From contig BFEA01000555.1 in NCBI GenBank assembly GCA_003427395.1, forward strand, positions 565,051-589,718: a DNA stretch of 24,668 nucleotides, given 5' to 3'. Below are positions 8,964 to 18,463 of the stretch, in pieces (the stretch's first letter is position 1; every line of letters starts with the position of its first letter). The position numbers and the translations under genes were made by a program. This DNA is from Chara braunii. Lineage: Eukaryota > Streptophyta > Charophyceae > Charales > Characeae. Under the pieces are notes generated by a model that worked only from the letters and a program-made list of their open reading frames with translations, did no database searches and had not been told where the DNA came from.

Positions 8964-9865
8964 GGCGAGGACGGGAAAGAAGATGAGAGATGGGAACAGG
9001 AGGGGGAGAACGAGGCGGGGGCTAGATTGTCGTCGTCCTCTTCTTCAGTAGATGAGGGAGATGGAGGGAGATCAGAAGGAGGGAGGGGACGGATGTAAGA
9101 GGTATGGCGGACGATGGGGACCGAGCTATGGATAGCGCTGGCCTCGGGCGCAATGTGCACCGTGTTGGCACCGTTGGGTCCGAGCTCGACAACGCGGAAA
9201 CAGCCAGAGAACTTGGGAGCGAGTTTCCGGTCGCGTGCACATTTACATACCTGCACTAGGTCCCCTAATTTATATTGGGGTTGGGGACCAGCGTTCCCAT
9301 TTCGGGCCTCGTAGCTACGGACTTGCCTCCCGTGGGCTAGATCAGTCATTTTCCGTCTCTTTCGGGCTAGCTTTGGGACGACCTTTTCCATCAGATCGGC
9401 GTACCTTTTGGCCTTGGCCTTAAGGGCGGCACGCGTGTCTCTACCCCCTGCCTCGGCAATTTCCGAGTGGCCCCGATAATTGACACATGGGAGGCTATTG
9501 GTGCGAAGCTGAAAGGGGGTGAACCCCGTGAATTCGTGAGGGGTGGCTCGGTGAATCCCGACGATTTGGTATACGATCTCGGGCCACGGACGCCTGTCAT
9601 GCGCCACCAGATTTCTACAAAGGGCAGTCTTTGTCATGCGAGTGGCATTTTCGGCCAACCCATTCGACTGGGAAACATGGGGTGCTGTGTGCCGAAGTGT
9701 AATGCTTCGGCGCGCGAGCAATTCCTCTACTGCGCCTTTGAATTCGAACCCGCTATCGGTTAGGATCTCTTCCGTATCTAGATGGGTATAGAGGAACCGA
9801 TCAATGTATGTGGCTATCTCTGTGGCCTTACGGATCCTGAAACTAAAAAGATGGAATATTCGCAA
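8960..9865 (-). pseudogene. Integrase catalytic core (C half) and C-terminal domain
   Basis: This carries the second and third catalytic acidic residues of a DDE retroviral-type integrase: TDSGFEFKG (D37) and SQSNGLAENATR (E72), 34 residues apart as expected for a D,D-35-E type core. The C-terminal part (about residues 195-235) has the GPY/F-like signature YKLGDLVQV, then KLAPKFSGCFRVVEL. It ends in an acidic/serine tail. I see no chromodomain. The first catalytic Asp lies in the preceding frame (9814-10215), so a frameshift near 9840 breaks the enzyme. Confidence 0.88.
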
Positions 9866-10215
9866 CGGTTTGGGCCAGGTGGCACGTCGATATCTGTTGT
9901 GTCCATACTGACTCGCTGGAAAGGGCGTTCTACTTTCGTCGGTACCATCGTGTTTGGTCCCCGTATTGGGGCACGGTCGGCGGCATAGACCAGGCAGTTG
10001 GCGACCACGTATCTGACATCGTCCCGTATATTAGACCAGAACCATCGATTCTGATCTATAGTTGCTTCGGTGATACGTATCGTGAAGTGAGCGGCCTGTT
10101 CTTCGTGAGCAGATCGGGTCCAACCATATCTCTGGAATGGATGAGGAACCGTCAACCACAAACCCGATCCGTCAATCTTACGCTTTTCTAGCCTTCTAGG
10201 TGACCGTTGATCCAT
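9814..10215 (-). pseudogene. Integrase N-terminal zinc domain and first catalytic Asp
   Basis: The HHCC-type region reads AHEEQAAHFTIRIT, then RWFWSNIRDDVRYVVANCLVY. His37, His43 and Cys74 are in place, but the fourth ligand is Tyr77 instead of Cys, so zinc binding is probably lost. The core begins at RPFQRVSMDTTDID, with Asp105 as the first catalytic residue. The frame is shifted relative to both neighbours. Confidence 0.82.
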
Positions 10216-10674
10216 CGGTAATCCCGGGATCTCTCGGTAGCCCGACGTCTGTCGTGCTTAGTGAGATGATCCAATGGTAAACCAGCCAATTTAGCCAATA
10301 GAATTTTATCCGTCCAGACCTCGGCTCGTCGATATTTCTCGTCATATTCAGGGCCGTCCGTTCGAGCAGCCTCGAATCGAACCTCGGTGGGGATTTTGTC
10401 CGTTCTACATAGAGTGCACTTCCATACCTTACTACTCGTTCAGTATCGAACGCATCCACCGTGCGCACGATTGACACACATGGCACAATCCACCCAATCA
10501 ACGAATCCGGTCTCAAAAGGATGACAGTCCACCCCATAAACCCGTGTAATACATATGCAAAAATAGCAGAACTTACCAGGAAGGGTGGTAAAGAAGGCTG
10601 AGGAGGTGAGAGGGGTGGAATCGGCAGGGGAAGAAGGGGTCGCAGAGACAGGTGGGGTAGACATGAAGAGAGGG

Positions 10675-10749
<75 letters not shown>

Positions 10750-10751
10750 AA
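10189..10751 (-). pseudogene. PHD-finger-like module between RNase H and integrase
   Basis: After a (TC)n-encoded Leu/Ser run and a Pro/Ser/Thr linker, the frame reads FCYFC, then WVDCAMCVNRAHGGC, an in-frame TGA at 10440-10442, then SSKVWKCTLC (about 10568-10407). The spacing C-x2-C, 23 residues, C-x2-C-x4-H-x2-C, about 11 residues, C-x2-C, with Trp two residues before the seventh Cys, fits a C4HC3 PHD finger. Known PHD fingers read histone H3 tails, so a role in choosing insertion sites is a possible inference. The same frame continues as a charged linker to about 10189, where it shifts into the integrase zinc domain. The first Cys pair is the least certain; a different zinc ribbon is possible. 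Confidence 0.55.
10677..10748. repeat. (AG)n microsatellite
   Basis: A perfect AG dinucleotide tract of about 36 units, followed by CAAAGG. The second tract at 10959-11018 is followed by the same CAAAGG. Confidence 0.97.
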
Positions 10752-10800
10752 AGGAGCGATGTAAGGAAAGAATTGAAGTTAGAAAGTGAGAGAGTGAAGC

Positions 10801-10958
10801 ATGGTCCATTCTCATCCCTCGGCTCGTTCCATGGAATCACCTTCTTGCTCTTGGGGACCTTTTCGGGTCGGTGCAGTCGTGTCAACCCGTCAGCATTCCC
10901 GTGCCTCTCGTGCTTCCGATGACGAATGTCAAAGTCCATGCTCTGTAGCACTGTTGCN

Positions 10959-11019
<61 letters not shown>

Positions 11020-11227
11020 AAAGGCCCCGTGTTACTCACTCCTTCGACAAAATTTCCACTTGCCCGTACCATGGTCCATTCTCATCCCTCGGCTCGTTCC
11101 ATGGAATCACCTTCTTGCTCTTGGGGACCTTTTCGGGTCGGTGCAGTCGTGTCAACCCGTCAGCATTCCCGTGCCTCTCGTGCTTCCGATGACGAATGTC
11201 AAAGTCCATGCTCTGTAGCACTGTTGC
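10801..11227. repeat. 157-bp exact direct duplication with an N gap
   Basis: 10801-10957 and 11071-11227 are identical, and both encode the RNase H C-terminus (minus strand, QSMDFDIRHRKHERHGNADG). Between them lie a single N (10958), an (AG)n tract (10959-11018) and 52 bp of unique sequence. Both copies are followed, in the element's sense, by about 52 bp of differing sequence and then CCTTTG(CT)n. A retrotransposon would not carry this naturally; an assembly join over the microsatellite is the simplest explanation. Confidence 0.9.
10959..11018. repeat. (AG)n microsatellite beside an N
   Basis: A perfect AG tract of 30 units starting right after the ambiguous base at 10958. The length is unreliable because of the adjoining gap. 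Confidence 0.95.
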
Positions 11228-11466
11228 CCATCTCCCGATCATGCCCAAGTAATCCTTATATTTCTTCAAGGCTAATAATGGCTCATGATCGGTCACCAGC
11301 GTGAACTTCCGCCCATCAGGTAGGCTCGAAAGTGACTGATTCCCCACAGAGCCGCATAGCATTCTCCCGTCGGGGCGGTGTAATTGCGCTTGCAGACAGG
11401 CACCGACTTAGACGCGCATTCCACCACGTATTCGAGCCCGCCCGGTCCCACCTTGGCCAAGATCGC
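11036..11466 (-). pseudogene. RNase H domain
   Basis: The C-terminal half is clear: FTLVTDHEPLLALKKYKDYL, RWATVLQSMDFDIRHRKHE and GNADGLTRLHR, the usual end of Ty3 RNase H. The start (PFILITD) lies at the end of the RT frame, and the connecting stretch (about 11466-11363) is in yet another frame, so at least one indel falls in the domain. Downstream the domain meets the duplication and (GA)n tracts. Confidence 0.85.
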
Positions 11467-12516
11467 TCAGATTGCCTCCGGCTGCCAGTCCGTGATGAGG
11501 ATAAAAGGCTTTTCGGGATCCGATCTTATAAGGACCGGAGCCGAAATAAGAGTTGCCTTGAGTTTCGAAAACGCTTGATCACACTCTGGCGTCCAAATCA
11601 ACGGTTGATCCTTTTTCAGCAGATTCGTGAGGGGACCCGCAATTGCTGCGAAACCCTTGATAAACCTTCGGTAGTACGAGGCCAGGCCCACAAAGGCGCG
11701 AACTTGCGTGATAGTCGTGGGCACAAGCGCATCTCTCACAACTGCCACCTTTTGCGGTTCCGGTCTGAGTCCCTGGTCTGTCACCACGTGTCCTAGGAAG
11801 GAAATGGTGGTGAGAAAGAACTGGCATTTCTCCAGCGCCACCTTGAAACCGACATCCCTCAATGCATGCAGCGTCCATTCGATGTGATGCACATGGCCCT
11901 CGTAAGAACTCGAATACACCAGAATATCATCCATGTACACAATCACGCAATAGTTGATGATACTCTGCGCCAGACGTGTCTTCCACACAAAGTTATGAAA
12001 AACCATGTTCATGGCTCCCTGAAAGGTTGCGGGAGCATTGCAGATGCCCATCGGACATCGAACCCATTGCCAAGTACCTTCGAACAAAACAAACGCCGTT
12101 TTCGGACGATCCTCCTCTCGAACAAGAAGGTGATGAAACCCATGTCGAACATCAAACTTACTGAAAAATCCACCACTCCCTATCGCATCCAGCAACTCAT
12201 CAATCCGGGGAAGGGGGTACACATCTTTGATCGTGATATCGTTCAACTTCCGATAATCGATACATATGCGAATCCCTCCGGCCTTTTTGGGCACGATTAC
12301 CACAGGAAACGACCAAGGTCCTATAGCGGGTTCGATCCATCCATTAGATTCAAATTCCTTAATTCGTTGAAACGCGACAGGTCGTTGTGCTGACGAGTAT
12401 CGATAAGGAACGCCGCTAATGGGTGGATGATCCCCCGTAAGGATGACATGCTCAATCACGTTAGACAGTCCGATATCGTTATCGTGCACACTTAATACCT
12501 CTACGTACCCATTCAA
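11467..12516 (-). pseudogene. Reverse transcriptase
   Basis: A 349-residue frame holding nearly the whole polymerase. It has VIVPKKAGGIRICIDYRKLN (about 73-92), the first catalytic Asp in KFDVRHGFHH (D122), TAFVLFEGTWQWVRCPMGICNAPATF split over 140-165, and the YMDD box (194-197), then the thumb/connection (ISFLGHVVTDQGLRPEP, FVGLASYYRRFIKGFA). It ends inside the RNase H start (PFILITD). All catalytic residues are present. No ATG starts the frame; it is a segment of a polyprotein cut off by frameshifts. The family is Ty3/gypsy. Confidence 0.95.
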
Positions 12517-12524
12517 GACGTTAA

Positions 12525-13487
12525 TTAGTGATTTTCAAAATTCCAGGGGGACGTGATTCGGCAAAGTGACAGTCCATCGGGTATCTCAAGGGGCATGTCA
12601 ATCCAATCAGCAGGCCGATTCCGTCGGTCATGGACGCTAGAGAAAATAGAGCTGCTAGTGCGGACAGAAAATACAGTCGCAATCATGTGGGATTCAATAG
12701 AGCTAATCATCTCGGTCTTTTGAACTTCGGCGCCAGTTTCCGAATCATCCGTAATTTTTTCCACGGTTAGTCCCGTTAAATCCACCATTTCCTGCATCAG
12801 ATCGGGCACATCGCCGACGGGAGCTTCGACTGCTCGTTTTATCAGAGCAATGGTCGCCCCTGTTGTAAGTAGCGACCTCGGAGGGGAAGCAGAAACATCC
12901 AGGTATTGTTTCACATGTTGACAACGTGCTTGAAGGAAAAGTGTTCCCTCGTACGAAGTGCGAGGGAGTTCCAAATCGTCTGCTAGGTCAGATATTTGCA
13001 AGATGGGTTCCCCGAGAAAGGTCGAGGAATTGACTTGGGCTTCTATTGGCGCGAGCGTTTTATCTTGCAGACTTAAGTGAAAAGTCCGTGTAGTTCTGGG
13101 AACCATCCAAAATTCCTCTTGAGTTTCGTGCTCGAAAAGTTTGACTAAGTGTTTCCACTCATTCTCACTAGGCATCTCTTCTTCGCACTCCTGTTCTTCG
13201 AATCCGCTACTATTATCCTGAGATGAAAATTCCTCGTGATCGGGACCTTGAATCATCCCTATCTGAGCAGAATCAGGATTCCTTTTTACTGTTCGGGTGG
13301 AAATTCGCAACAGAACTGTCTGAGGCTTTCCTCCTATTTGCGTACTAAGCACCAACTGTTTGGAATCAAAATGCACGCGGGCACCTACTGCCATCGCCCA
13401 AGGCAGTCCCAACAACACCGAATATGAGTGCACATCTATGACAAAGGCATTAACGAGGACGTGCACTGGTCCAATTTTCACGGCCAC
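12525..13487 (-). pseudogene. Protease C-terminal part and protease-RT spacer
   Basis: The first 50 residues look like the second half of a retroviral-type aspartic protease (VDVHSYSVLLGLPWA, with the typical hydrophobic LLG-PW motif). An acidic, mostly polar spacer of about 250 residues follows before RT. It overlaps the upstream frame by 10 bp in another phase, so the protease is frameshifted near 13480. Confidence 0.7.
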
Positions 13488-14095
13488 ATCTCGATGACCC
13501 CTACGATATTCATTGCTTCCTCATCAGCAGAGACGTAGTTGTCTTTGCCAGATTGAGGGAGAATCGAGTTGAGTCGTCCCGTTCTTTTCACCGTATCTAA
13601 TGATATAGCGACCACGGAGGACCCAGTATCGATGAGGGCGTTAAAAGGTTTGCCCCATACTTCACAATCACATTCAACACTTTTCCACAACATTGGTCGA
13701 GCTCGCACGAAATGGTCTTTCTCAGCTAAAGAAATCGTGGCTACTCGCGCGGCTTCGGGTTCATCAACTTCGGGTTCAGGTGGAACAACACCTTCTGCTT
13801 TTTCCTCCTTCTTTTTCAACATTCGTTGTATGCATTGATATGTAAAGCGTTTTTGATTCTTTTGATATTGTTGCAACAACTTGTTATTTGCAGCTTCGGA
13901 TATGGTGAACAAATGTCTTACCGGGACCGGAACAAGAATGTCCAAATGCTTAAGCGTTCGCAACACATCCATCTCTCCTGTCCGAAACTGTGGTCCGGGG
14001 TTAGATTCGCGATTGACCCATTCAAGATCGTCATGGGCCGGTTGGATTGCCCCGACCATACCGGCGAGATGAAGGTATTCGGCCGGGTCAACCAC
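13478..14095 (-). pseudogene. Aspartic protease N-terminal part with upstream linker
   Basis: The active-site motif FNALIDTGSSVVAISL lies at residues 151-166 (catalytic Asp156). The preceding region contains a Lys/Glu-rich stretch and PPEPEVDEPEAARVATISL, a linker between gag and protease. The second half of the protease fold continues in the next frame. Confidence 0.85.
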
Positions 14096-14203
14096 GTCAG
14101 CGGCTTCGAAAGAAGAAGTCCCTGAGGTCGATGCAACTGCGATTGAGGGGGAAGGTCGCTCAGGGGCATATGCAATGATCTCCTCATTTCTGGCTGTATC
14201 TAT

Positions 14204-14497
14204 TTAATTTAGTGCAGCTACTCTCCCTTGATTCAGAGCTACGGGGGTTGCGATTGGTGGGGGCTGATTTCGTTTTGGCTGTGGACAGTCCTGGGCAAAA
14301 TGCCCGGGCTGTTTGCAGTTGTAACACTCAATCTTTCCTGCCAGGTTAGCTGCATGAGGGAACTGTGGCGCCTGTCCAGGTGCAGGCGGGGCAGGCAAAA
14401 GCGGGAACGATGCAGGGGCAGGTCGAGCAGGGGCCGGGTTGGGCTTAATTAGCCTGCTCATTATCTGTTCCATTCGATCCATGTGCGCCGCCTGCAT
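14204..14497 (-). pseudogene. Gag nucleocapsid, CCHC zinc knuckle
   Basis: One zinc knuckle CYNCKQPGHFAQDC (C-x2-C-x4-H-x4-C) follows a Pro/Ala-rich linker and precedes a basic PKRNQPPP tail. This packages genomic RNA in Ty3-type particles. It overlaps the gag frame upstream in another phase. Confidence 0.92.
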
Positions 14498-15066
14498 TTG
14501 GACCAGATTGAATGCATATTGATTATGGACATAGAGGCAGGATCTCGGGTGCCTCTGGGGCTAACGGTTGCTATCAGTTGGTTCATAGAGAGAGTCGGAG
14601 GAGGGGGAGAAGGAGCTGACGGGATAGCAGAGGCGACCCTTTCGGGAAGGTCATGATCAGGCCGGGGGTAGAATCGTTCTACCGCTCGCAACCACGATCG
14701 TCGTTTCGCCGCTACATCCTGAATCGTGTCGGTAATTTCCTCGTCTCCCTGACTGATATACTTCTTTGTATCCGTTAGGTCTAACTCAAGTGCCTTGGCG
14801 ATGATAGCAGGTAACTGGTTCGTTTTAGCGGGAACCTTTTTCTGTAGCTTAGCTTTTAGCGCCGGATTTCGTAGATGGTCGATGAACAAATCTTGGGCGG
14901 AGTTTTCATCTCGCCCTGATTTGTCCAACGTGGTTTGGAAAAGATCCACGAAGTCAGTTAACAATTCCCCTGGTTCTTGCGGTCGAGTTTTGAGTTCATA
15001 CCAAGAAGCGTCTTCGCTGACCGTATCAAATCTAGCCAAAAAAACTTGCTTGAAGGTACTACCCAT
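14461..15066 (-). pseudogene. Gag capsid region
   Basis: A Retrotrans_gag-type domain: STFKQVFLARFDTVSEDASW, ELKTRPQEPGELLTDFVDLF, DLFIDHLRNPALKAKLQKKV, then a linker with a Pro/Ser-rich part. The domain begins in the frame upstream (HDWFRKHRW), so one frameshift near 15050 splits the capsid domain. Confidence 0.88.
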
Positions 15067-15302
15067 CTGTGTTTCCTAAACCAATCATGCGCCGTGTTGC
15101 GAAGGAGCAAGCTGATGACGCGGGGGAGATCTTCCACACTATAACCTTGAGCTTGGACGACTTCCAACCAAGCTTCGGGGTGGGTGTGATTGAAAAAGAA
15201 AGGAAAAGCGGTGGGAATACTGACAATCACCCTGGGTGGTGCTACGTTGGCGTCATCCATTGGCATAGCTGGGCTAGTCTTGTCAGATCTTGATCTAGTC
15301 AC
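14958..15302 (-). pseudogene. Gag N-terminus
   Basis: The first ATG is at 15266 (MPMDDANVAPP); the frame is open from 15302 without an ATG. It contains FFFNHTHPEAWLEVVQ and LLRNTAHDWFRKHRWV, the start of the gag domain. The ATG lies about 130 bp after the primer-binding site. The last third of the frame is out-of-phase sequence beyond the frameshift. Confidence 0.75.
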
Positions 15303-15375
15303 CGGGCGATCTCGGCGAGCAAGTTGAGGACTTCTTCTACCTCTCGCCAGTTCGACTTACTATCATCAAAACCGA

Positions 15376-15396
15376 CTCGTGTCGGGTCCGATACCA
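15376..15396 (-). promoter_or_regulatory. Primer-binding site
   Basis: The minus strand immediately after the 5' LTR reads TGGTATCGGACCCGAC. TGG at the start matches the CCA end of a tRNA. The first seven bases match the initiator-Met PBS (TGGTATC), but the following bases differ from the usual AGAGCC, so the primer tRNA is not certain. Confidence 0.65.
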
Positions 15397-15804
15397 ACCT
15401 CACGCCCTGTGTTGTTTTCCATTCGGAGTGCTAAGGGTGCGGAAAGAGGGTCCGGGAGAACAACAAGATGGGGTATGCCAATGATTTTTGGAAATTGAGT
15501 GTGCGGACACAGACAAAACTTAAATCCCCCTGTTGGTCCGATGAAGTAAGCCGGTTGCTTTCGCGCGTCGCGGAATGCGCGCTCGTACACAGCACGAAAA
15601 GAAAAAAATCCAAATTAAATCCAAAAAGTATTGTCGAACTTCCCACCGCGCTACGACTCTTCGTTTAGAGCAAAAGGGCGTCGGTACGATCCACGTGTCC
15701 CGTGTCCGTATCATGTCCCGATGTCGCTCGTTGGTCAGTTCTGAGTCCGACGTGGAGGGTCTCAACCGCGTGGCTCTTTCCTTGTGCTCGTCTTCACTCC
15801 GTAT

Positions 15805-16168
15805 TCAGTAGTGGAAGCCCTTTGATTCGTAGCGATCGAAACGCTGGCACTCAGTGCACAGGGTTCGAGGCCAATGGGGCACCACTGCCGTCCACGGAAT
15901 GACGATCAGCTCGTTAAATGGCAGCAACACTGAGTAAGGCGAGAAGTGCGTATTGATAATGACAAAACCCGAGTCCACAAATCCAGAACAATGATTTTCA
16001 GGAGGAAAGTAATATCGTCCGCCGATCCGTGTGACAACTTCTCGTATGTCCCACTCGCAAACATGTGTCCTCTCCTCGTTGTAAGGGAAGGGGCACGTTG
16101 GCGTGGGAGATACGGGAGGCTGACGGCCGCTCCTGACGACCGATCGAGGAGCGGCCGTCAGTCCACAT
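15805..16168 (-). pseudogene. LTR-encoded ORF, frameshifted copy
   Basis: The counterpart of 4172-4522. The same ATG (MWTDGRSSIG) is at 16168. A 13-nt insertion just downstream changes the phase. The conserved block is intact in the shifted frame (RIGGRYYFPPENHC, GFVIINTHFSPYSVLLPFNE, IPWTAVVPHWP) and ends at the same stop (15805-15807). Confidence 0.6.
16120..16161. repeat. Perfect hairpin, 14-bp arms, in 5' LTR
   Basis: CTGACGGCCGCTCC (16120-16133) and its exact complement (16148-16161) flank a 14-nt loop. The 3' LTR has only the right arm (near 4500), so the left arm appears to have been copied from the right one. Confidence 0.9.
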
Positions 16169-16383
16169 ATTAATCAATCGAAATGAGTTTGCAAAAATCA
16201 CAATAAAAAAAACAACTAACATTTTCCTTCCTTTCGATACGAGAGAAGTATGTTACAGCGCTCGTACAACCACACCGGGATCAGGTTAAAGTTTCAAGGG
16301 ATCAACCCGCGACTCAGGTTCAGCAGGCTAGATCGTCGTCAATCCGAGGCGCCTTACTCTTTCGAGGCGGAGACTGACTGCAG

Positions 16384-16863
16384 ATGTCGTGCATTATAAG
16401 GCAGATGGCATGCACAGTGCAATTCAGAACGACAGATCTAAACACTCTTGCATTCTTGAACAAGATCCTATCAAGTTCGGGGTCTAATCAATGCAAAAAT
16501 CCACATGCAAACATTTATATGCATGCATCCACTGTGGAAGGTGCGAAAAGGTTAATGGTGCCCAGATCAGAAATAAATCAGGGGATTGTACACACGCATC
16601 CACCGTTCACAAGACAAGATGATTGGGTTCCTTTGTATCCGAGGATTACCCAGGAAACTAATGGAAGAGTTCCGAAAGTTCTTCTTCGCAGGAGATCACA
16701 AGGGTTTACTTCACTTCACAGGACAGACAGACTCATAACACAGCGTGATTCAGATCAGAGAGGGAAAGAAAGGAGATGGGTGAGAAGTGTCGAGACAGGA
16801 AACACTTTTGTCCGACAAGGGAACGTTCGGCTTCACAGCCATGAACTCACACCAAAAAAATGA
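16384..16863 (+). CDS. Antisense ORF in 5' LTR, unknown
   Basis: The same 159-codon frame as in the 3' LTR (4745-5224), also without stops or indels. Conserved stretches include RQMAC, VQFRTTDLNTLAF, PPFTRQDDWVPL and RITQETNGRVP. The function is unknown and it is possibly a chance frame. Confidence 0.25.
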   Translation: MSCIIRQMACTVQFRTTDLNTLAFLNKILSSSGSNQCKNPHANIYMHASTVEGAKRLMVPRSEINQGIVHTHPPFTRQDDWVPLYPRITQETNGRVPKVLLRRRSQGFTSLHRTDRLITQRDSDQRGKERRWVRSVETGNTFVRQGNVRLHSHELTPKK

Positions 16864-17200
16864 TCCACAACCATGAAGGCGCATTCGCCATGAAATTCCA
16901 ATATGGCCCTGGGCCAATCATCCACTCAACTCCAATTACCGATCCTCATACCCGCACCGACGATCCCGGTCGTCGCGTGCTGACTTCCGTCGCTGCGATC
17001 GTCACCCCGCTGGCGCAAGCTCGACTCGGCTCGCCCGGATCCCACAGTCCGTCGTGGCGATCAAGCGCGCAACAGGCCATCCTATAGTCAGCCCGTCGGG
17101 ACTTTTCAACTCACACCCATACGCATCGCCTAGCCACTGCTTCCCGGAAGTTGGCTTGCAAGTGGAAAACGTAAGAGGGCTTTGTCGGCGCGCTTGCGGA

Positions 17201-17207
17201 ATTTATA
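17201..17207 (-). promoter_or_regulatory. TATA box of 5' LTR
   Basis: The minus strand reads AACTATAAATTCCG, about 890 bp into the LTR. This is the expected core promoter for the element's genomic RNA. Confidence 0.65.
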
Positions 17208-18099
17208 GTTGCGAGAAGGAAGACAAACGGGGGAGAAGACAGAGGGGAAATCGAGGTGTAGAATGAGAAGATTCAGCGAGGGGTCAAGGGAAGCCATGTT
17301 GATCCTTCGGAACCCAATGTTCGGCCAATTAGATTCGTCGCGCAATAGGAAGATCCTCTTACTCAACGCGTCTGATTGGTGAGCGGGGGTAATCGAAGGA
17401 TCAACCGGGTTTCACGAGCCAAGGTTGAAGAGCGAGAAGGAAAGAGGCGCGAGAAGCAGCGTGAGACGGGTCCAAGATTCAGATGATCAAGAAAGGAAAA
17501 CAGACACGCAAAAAGCAGGAGGAAAAAAAACAGTTGCGCTAGGAGAAGAAGAGGAGGGGGAAAGGAGAGAGAAGAAAGCACGGGGGAAGAATGACGCGGG
17601 AAATAAGGAGGAGGAAGCTTGCATGTGCGGTGCCGACAACAAAAGAAAAAGGCACCAAAACAGTAACATCTTGCCTACGTCCTAAGCTAATTCGAAAATT
17701 GAAATCACCATATCCACGCGTGAAAGTCGACGCGGGAAAAAAAAGTCCTATGCCTATCCGTATTCTCACAAAATTCCTGGAGTTTTCTCCGACGTGACCG
17801 AGAACATTCATGCACACAAAAAAAAGGACACGTCGGGTTCCGTTTATTCTGGAATTCCTAACTGTCAAGCCCGATTCCTAGTGCGCTCGCTAAGGCGCAC
17901 ACAATTTTCCATGCATTTCCCGAATTACAAAAAGCAGAATTTCAAGAATCAATCAGAACTTCCGAAAAATGAGGGCCTGAACAGAGCACCTGAAATCAAG
18001 AAAAGCGACGGGGGCTTTGTTGGGTCAGTATAATACAAAAGAGGGAATTGAGGCAAGGGGTACGAAAGATAGCACGGGGTTTGGAAGTGGTTCGTCACA

Positions 18100-18103
18100 G
18101 GGC
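18100..18103. repeat. Candidate target-site duplication, right copy (GGGC)
   Basis: This matches GGGC at 3748-3751 on the far side of the retrotransposon. Confidence 0.5.
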
Positions 18104-18270
18104 CCTGCCCGTTGAATACTGTTCAACGGGGAGGGCGCATTGGGCCTCAGACACGTCGCTGGATGCGCCGGGAGAAAAAAATAATTTCACCCCGTTGAAT
18201 CCCGTTGAATCCCCGTTGAATCCCCGTTGAGTCCCGTGGAATCCCCGTTGAACCCCGTTTAATCCCGTGG
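18104..18270. repeat. CCGTTGAAT motif cluster with an 8-unit tandem array
   Basis: 18107-18129 is the inverted partner of 3731-3751. After a short spacer, 18190-18270 is a degenerate tandem array of period 10-11 bp with consensus CCCCGTTGAAT (variants GTTGAGT, GTGGAAT, GTTGAAC, GTTTAAT). It ends at a poly-T tract. No coding content is seen. Confidence 0.85.
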
Positions 18271-18271
18271 T

Positions 18272-18272
<1 letters not shown>

Positions 18273-18307
<35 letters not shown>

Positions 18308-18412
18308 TCTAACCACAAAGTCCAGGGGTCTGGTCCCACCTACAGATGTTGAGTTCAGAAAACTCAATGGTGTGACGCAATTTCGACATCAATAAAAAAA
18401 AACGCTAGAAAC
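18273..18412 (-). mobile_element. Poly-A-tailed retroposed 3' segment
   Basis: Read on the minus strand this is a segment of about 110 nt (GTTTCTAGCG, then CACACCATTGAGTTTTCTG, GGTGGGACCAGACCCCTGG, GTGGTTAGAGG) ending in A31 (18273-18303). A 3' sequence followed by a long A tail is what LINE-type retrotransposition leaves. It directly follows the U6 fragment and A18. The parent element cannot be named from this piece. Confidence 0.5.
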
Positions 18413-18431
18413 TTTTTTTTTTTTTTTTTTC

Positions 18432-18463
<32 letters not shown>

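Larger units (their letters stand above)
3752..18099 (-). mobile_element. Ty3/gypsy-type LTR retrotransposon, decayed full length
   Basis: Two direct repeats of about 2.7 kb flank an 8.9-kb interior that encodes, on the minus strand and in order, gag, protease, reverse transcriptase, RNase H, a PHD-like finger and integrase. Integrase after RT/RNase H is the Ty3/gypsy order. The LTRs look about 90-93% identical over the stretches I compared by eye, so the insertion is not recent. Nearly every domain is in a different frame, so this copy is inactive. Unusual features are the very long LTRs, an ORF inside the LTR, about 2 kb of open frames between integrase and the 3' LTR, and no polypurine tract next to the 3' LTR. 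GGGC flanks both ends. Confidence 0.9.
15397..18099 (-). repeat. 5' LTR of the large retrotransposon
   Basis: The partner of 3752-6455. It begins TGTGACGAACC on the sense strand at 18099 and runs to GGCGTGAGGT at 15397, next to the primer-binding site. The copies differ by scattered substitutions and small indels. The largest I noticed is a 13-nt gain around 16120-16140 that creates a hairpin and breaks the LTR ORF. Confidence 0.88.

Noticed and set aside
10440-10951. Leu/Ser-repeat protein
   Set aside because: It is the translation of the (GA)n microsatellite and not a protein domain.
18190-18270. Regular short repeats suggesting CRISPR
   Set aside because: Period 10-11 bp with no spacers, in a eukaryotic repeat context; it is a minisatellite-like array.
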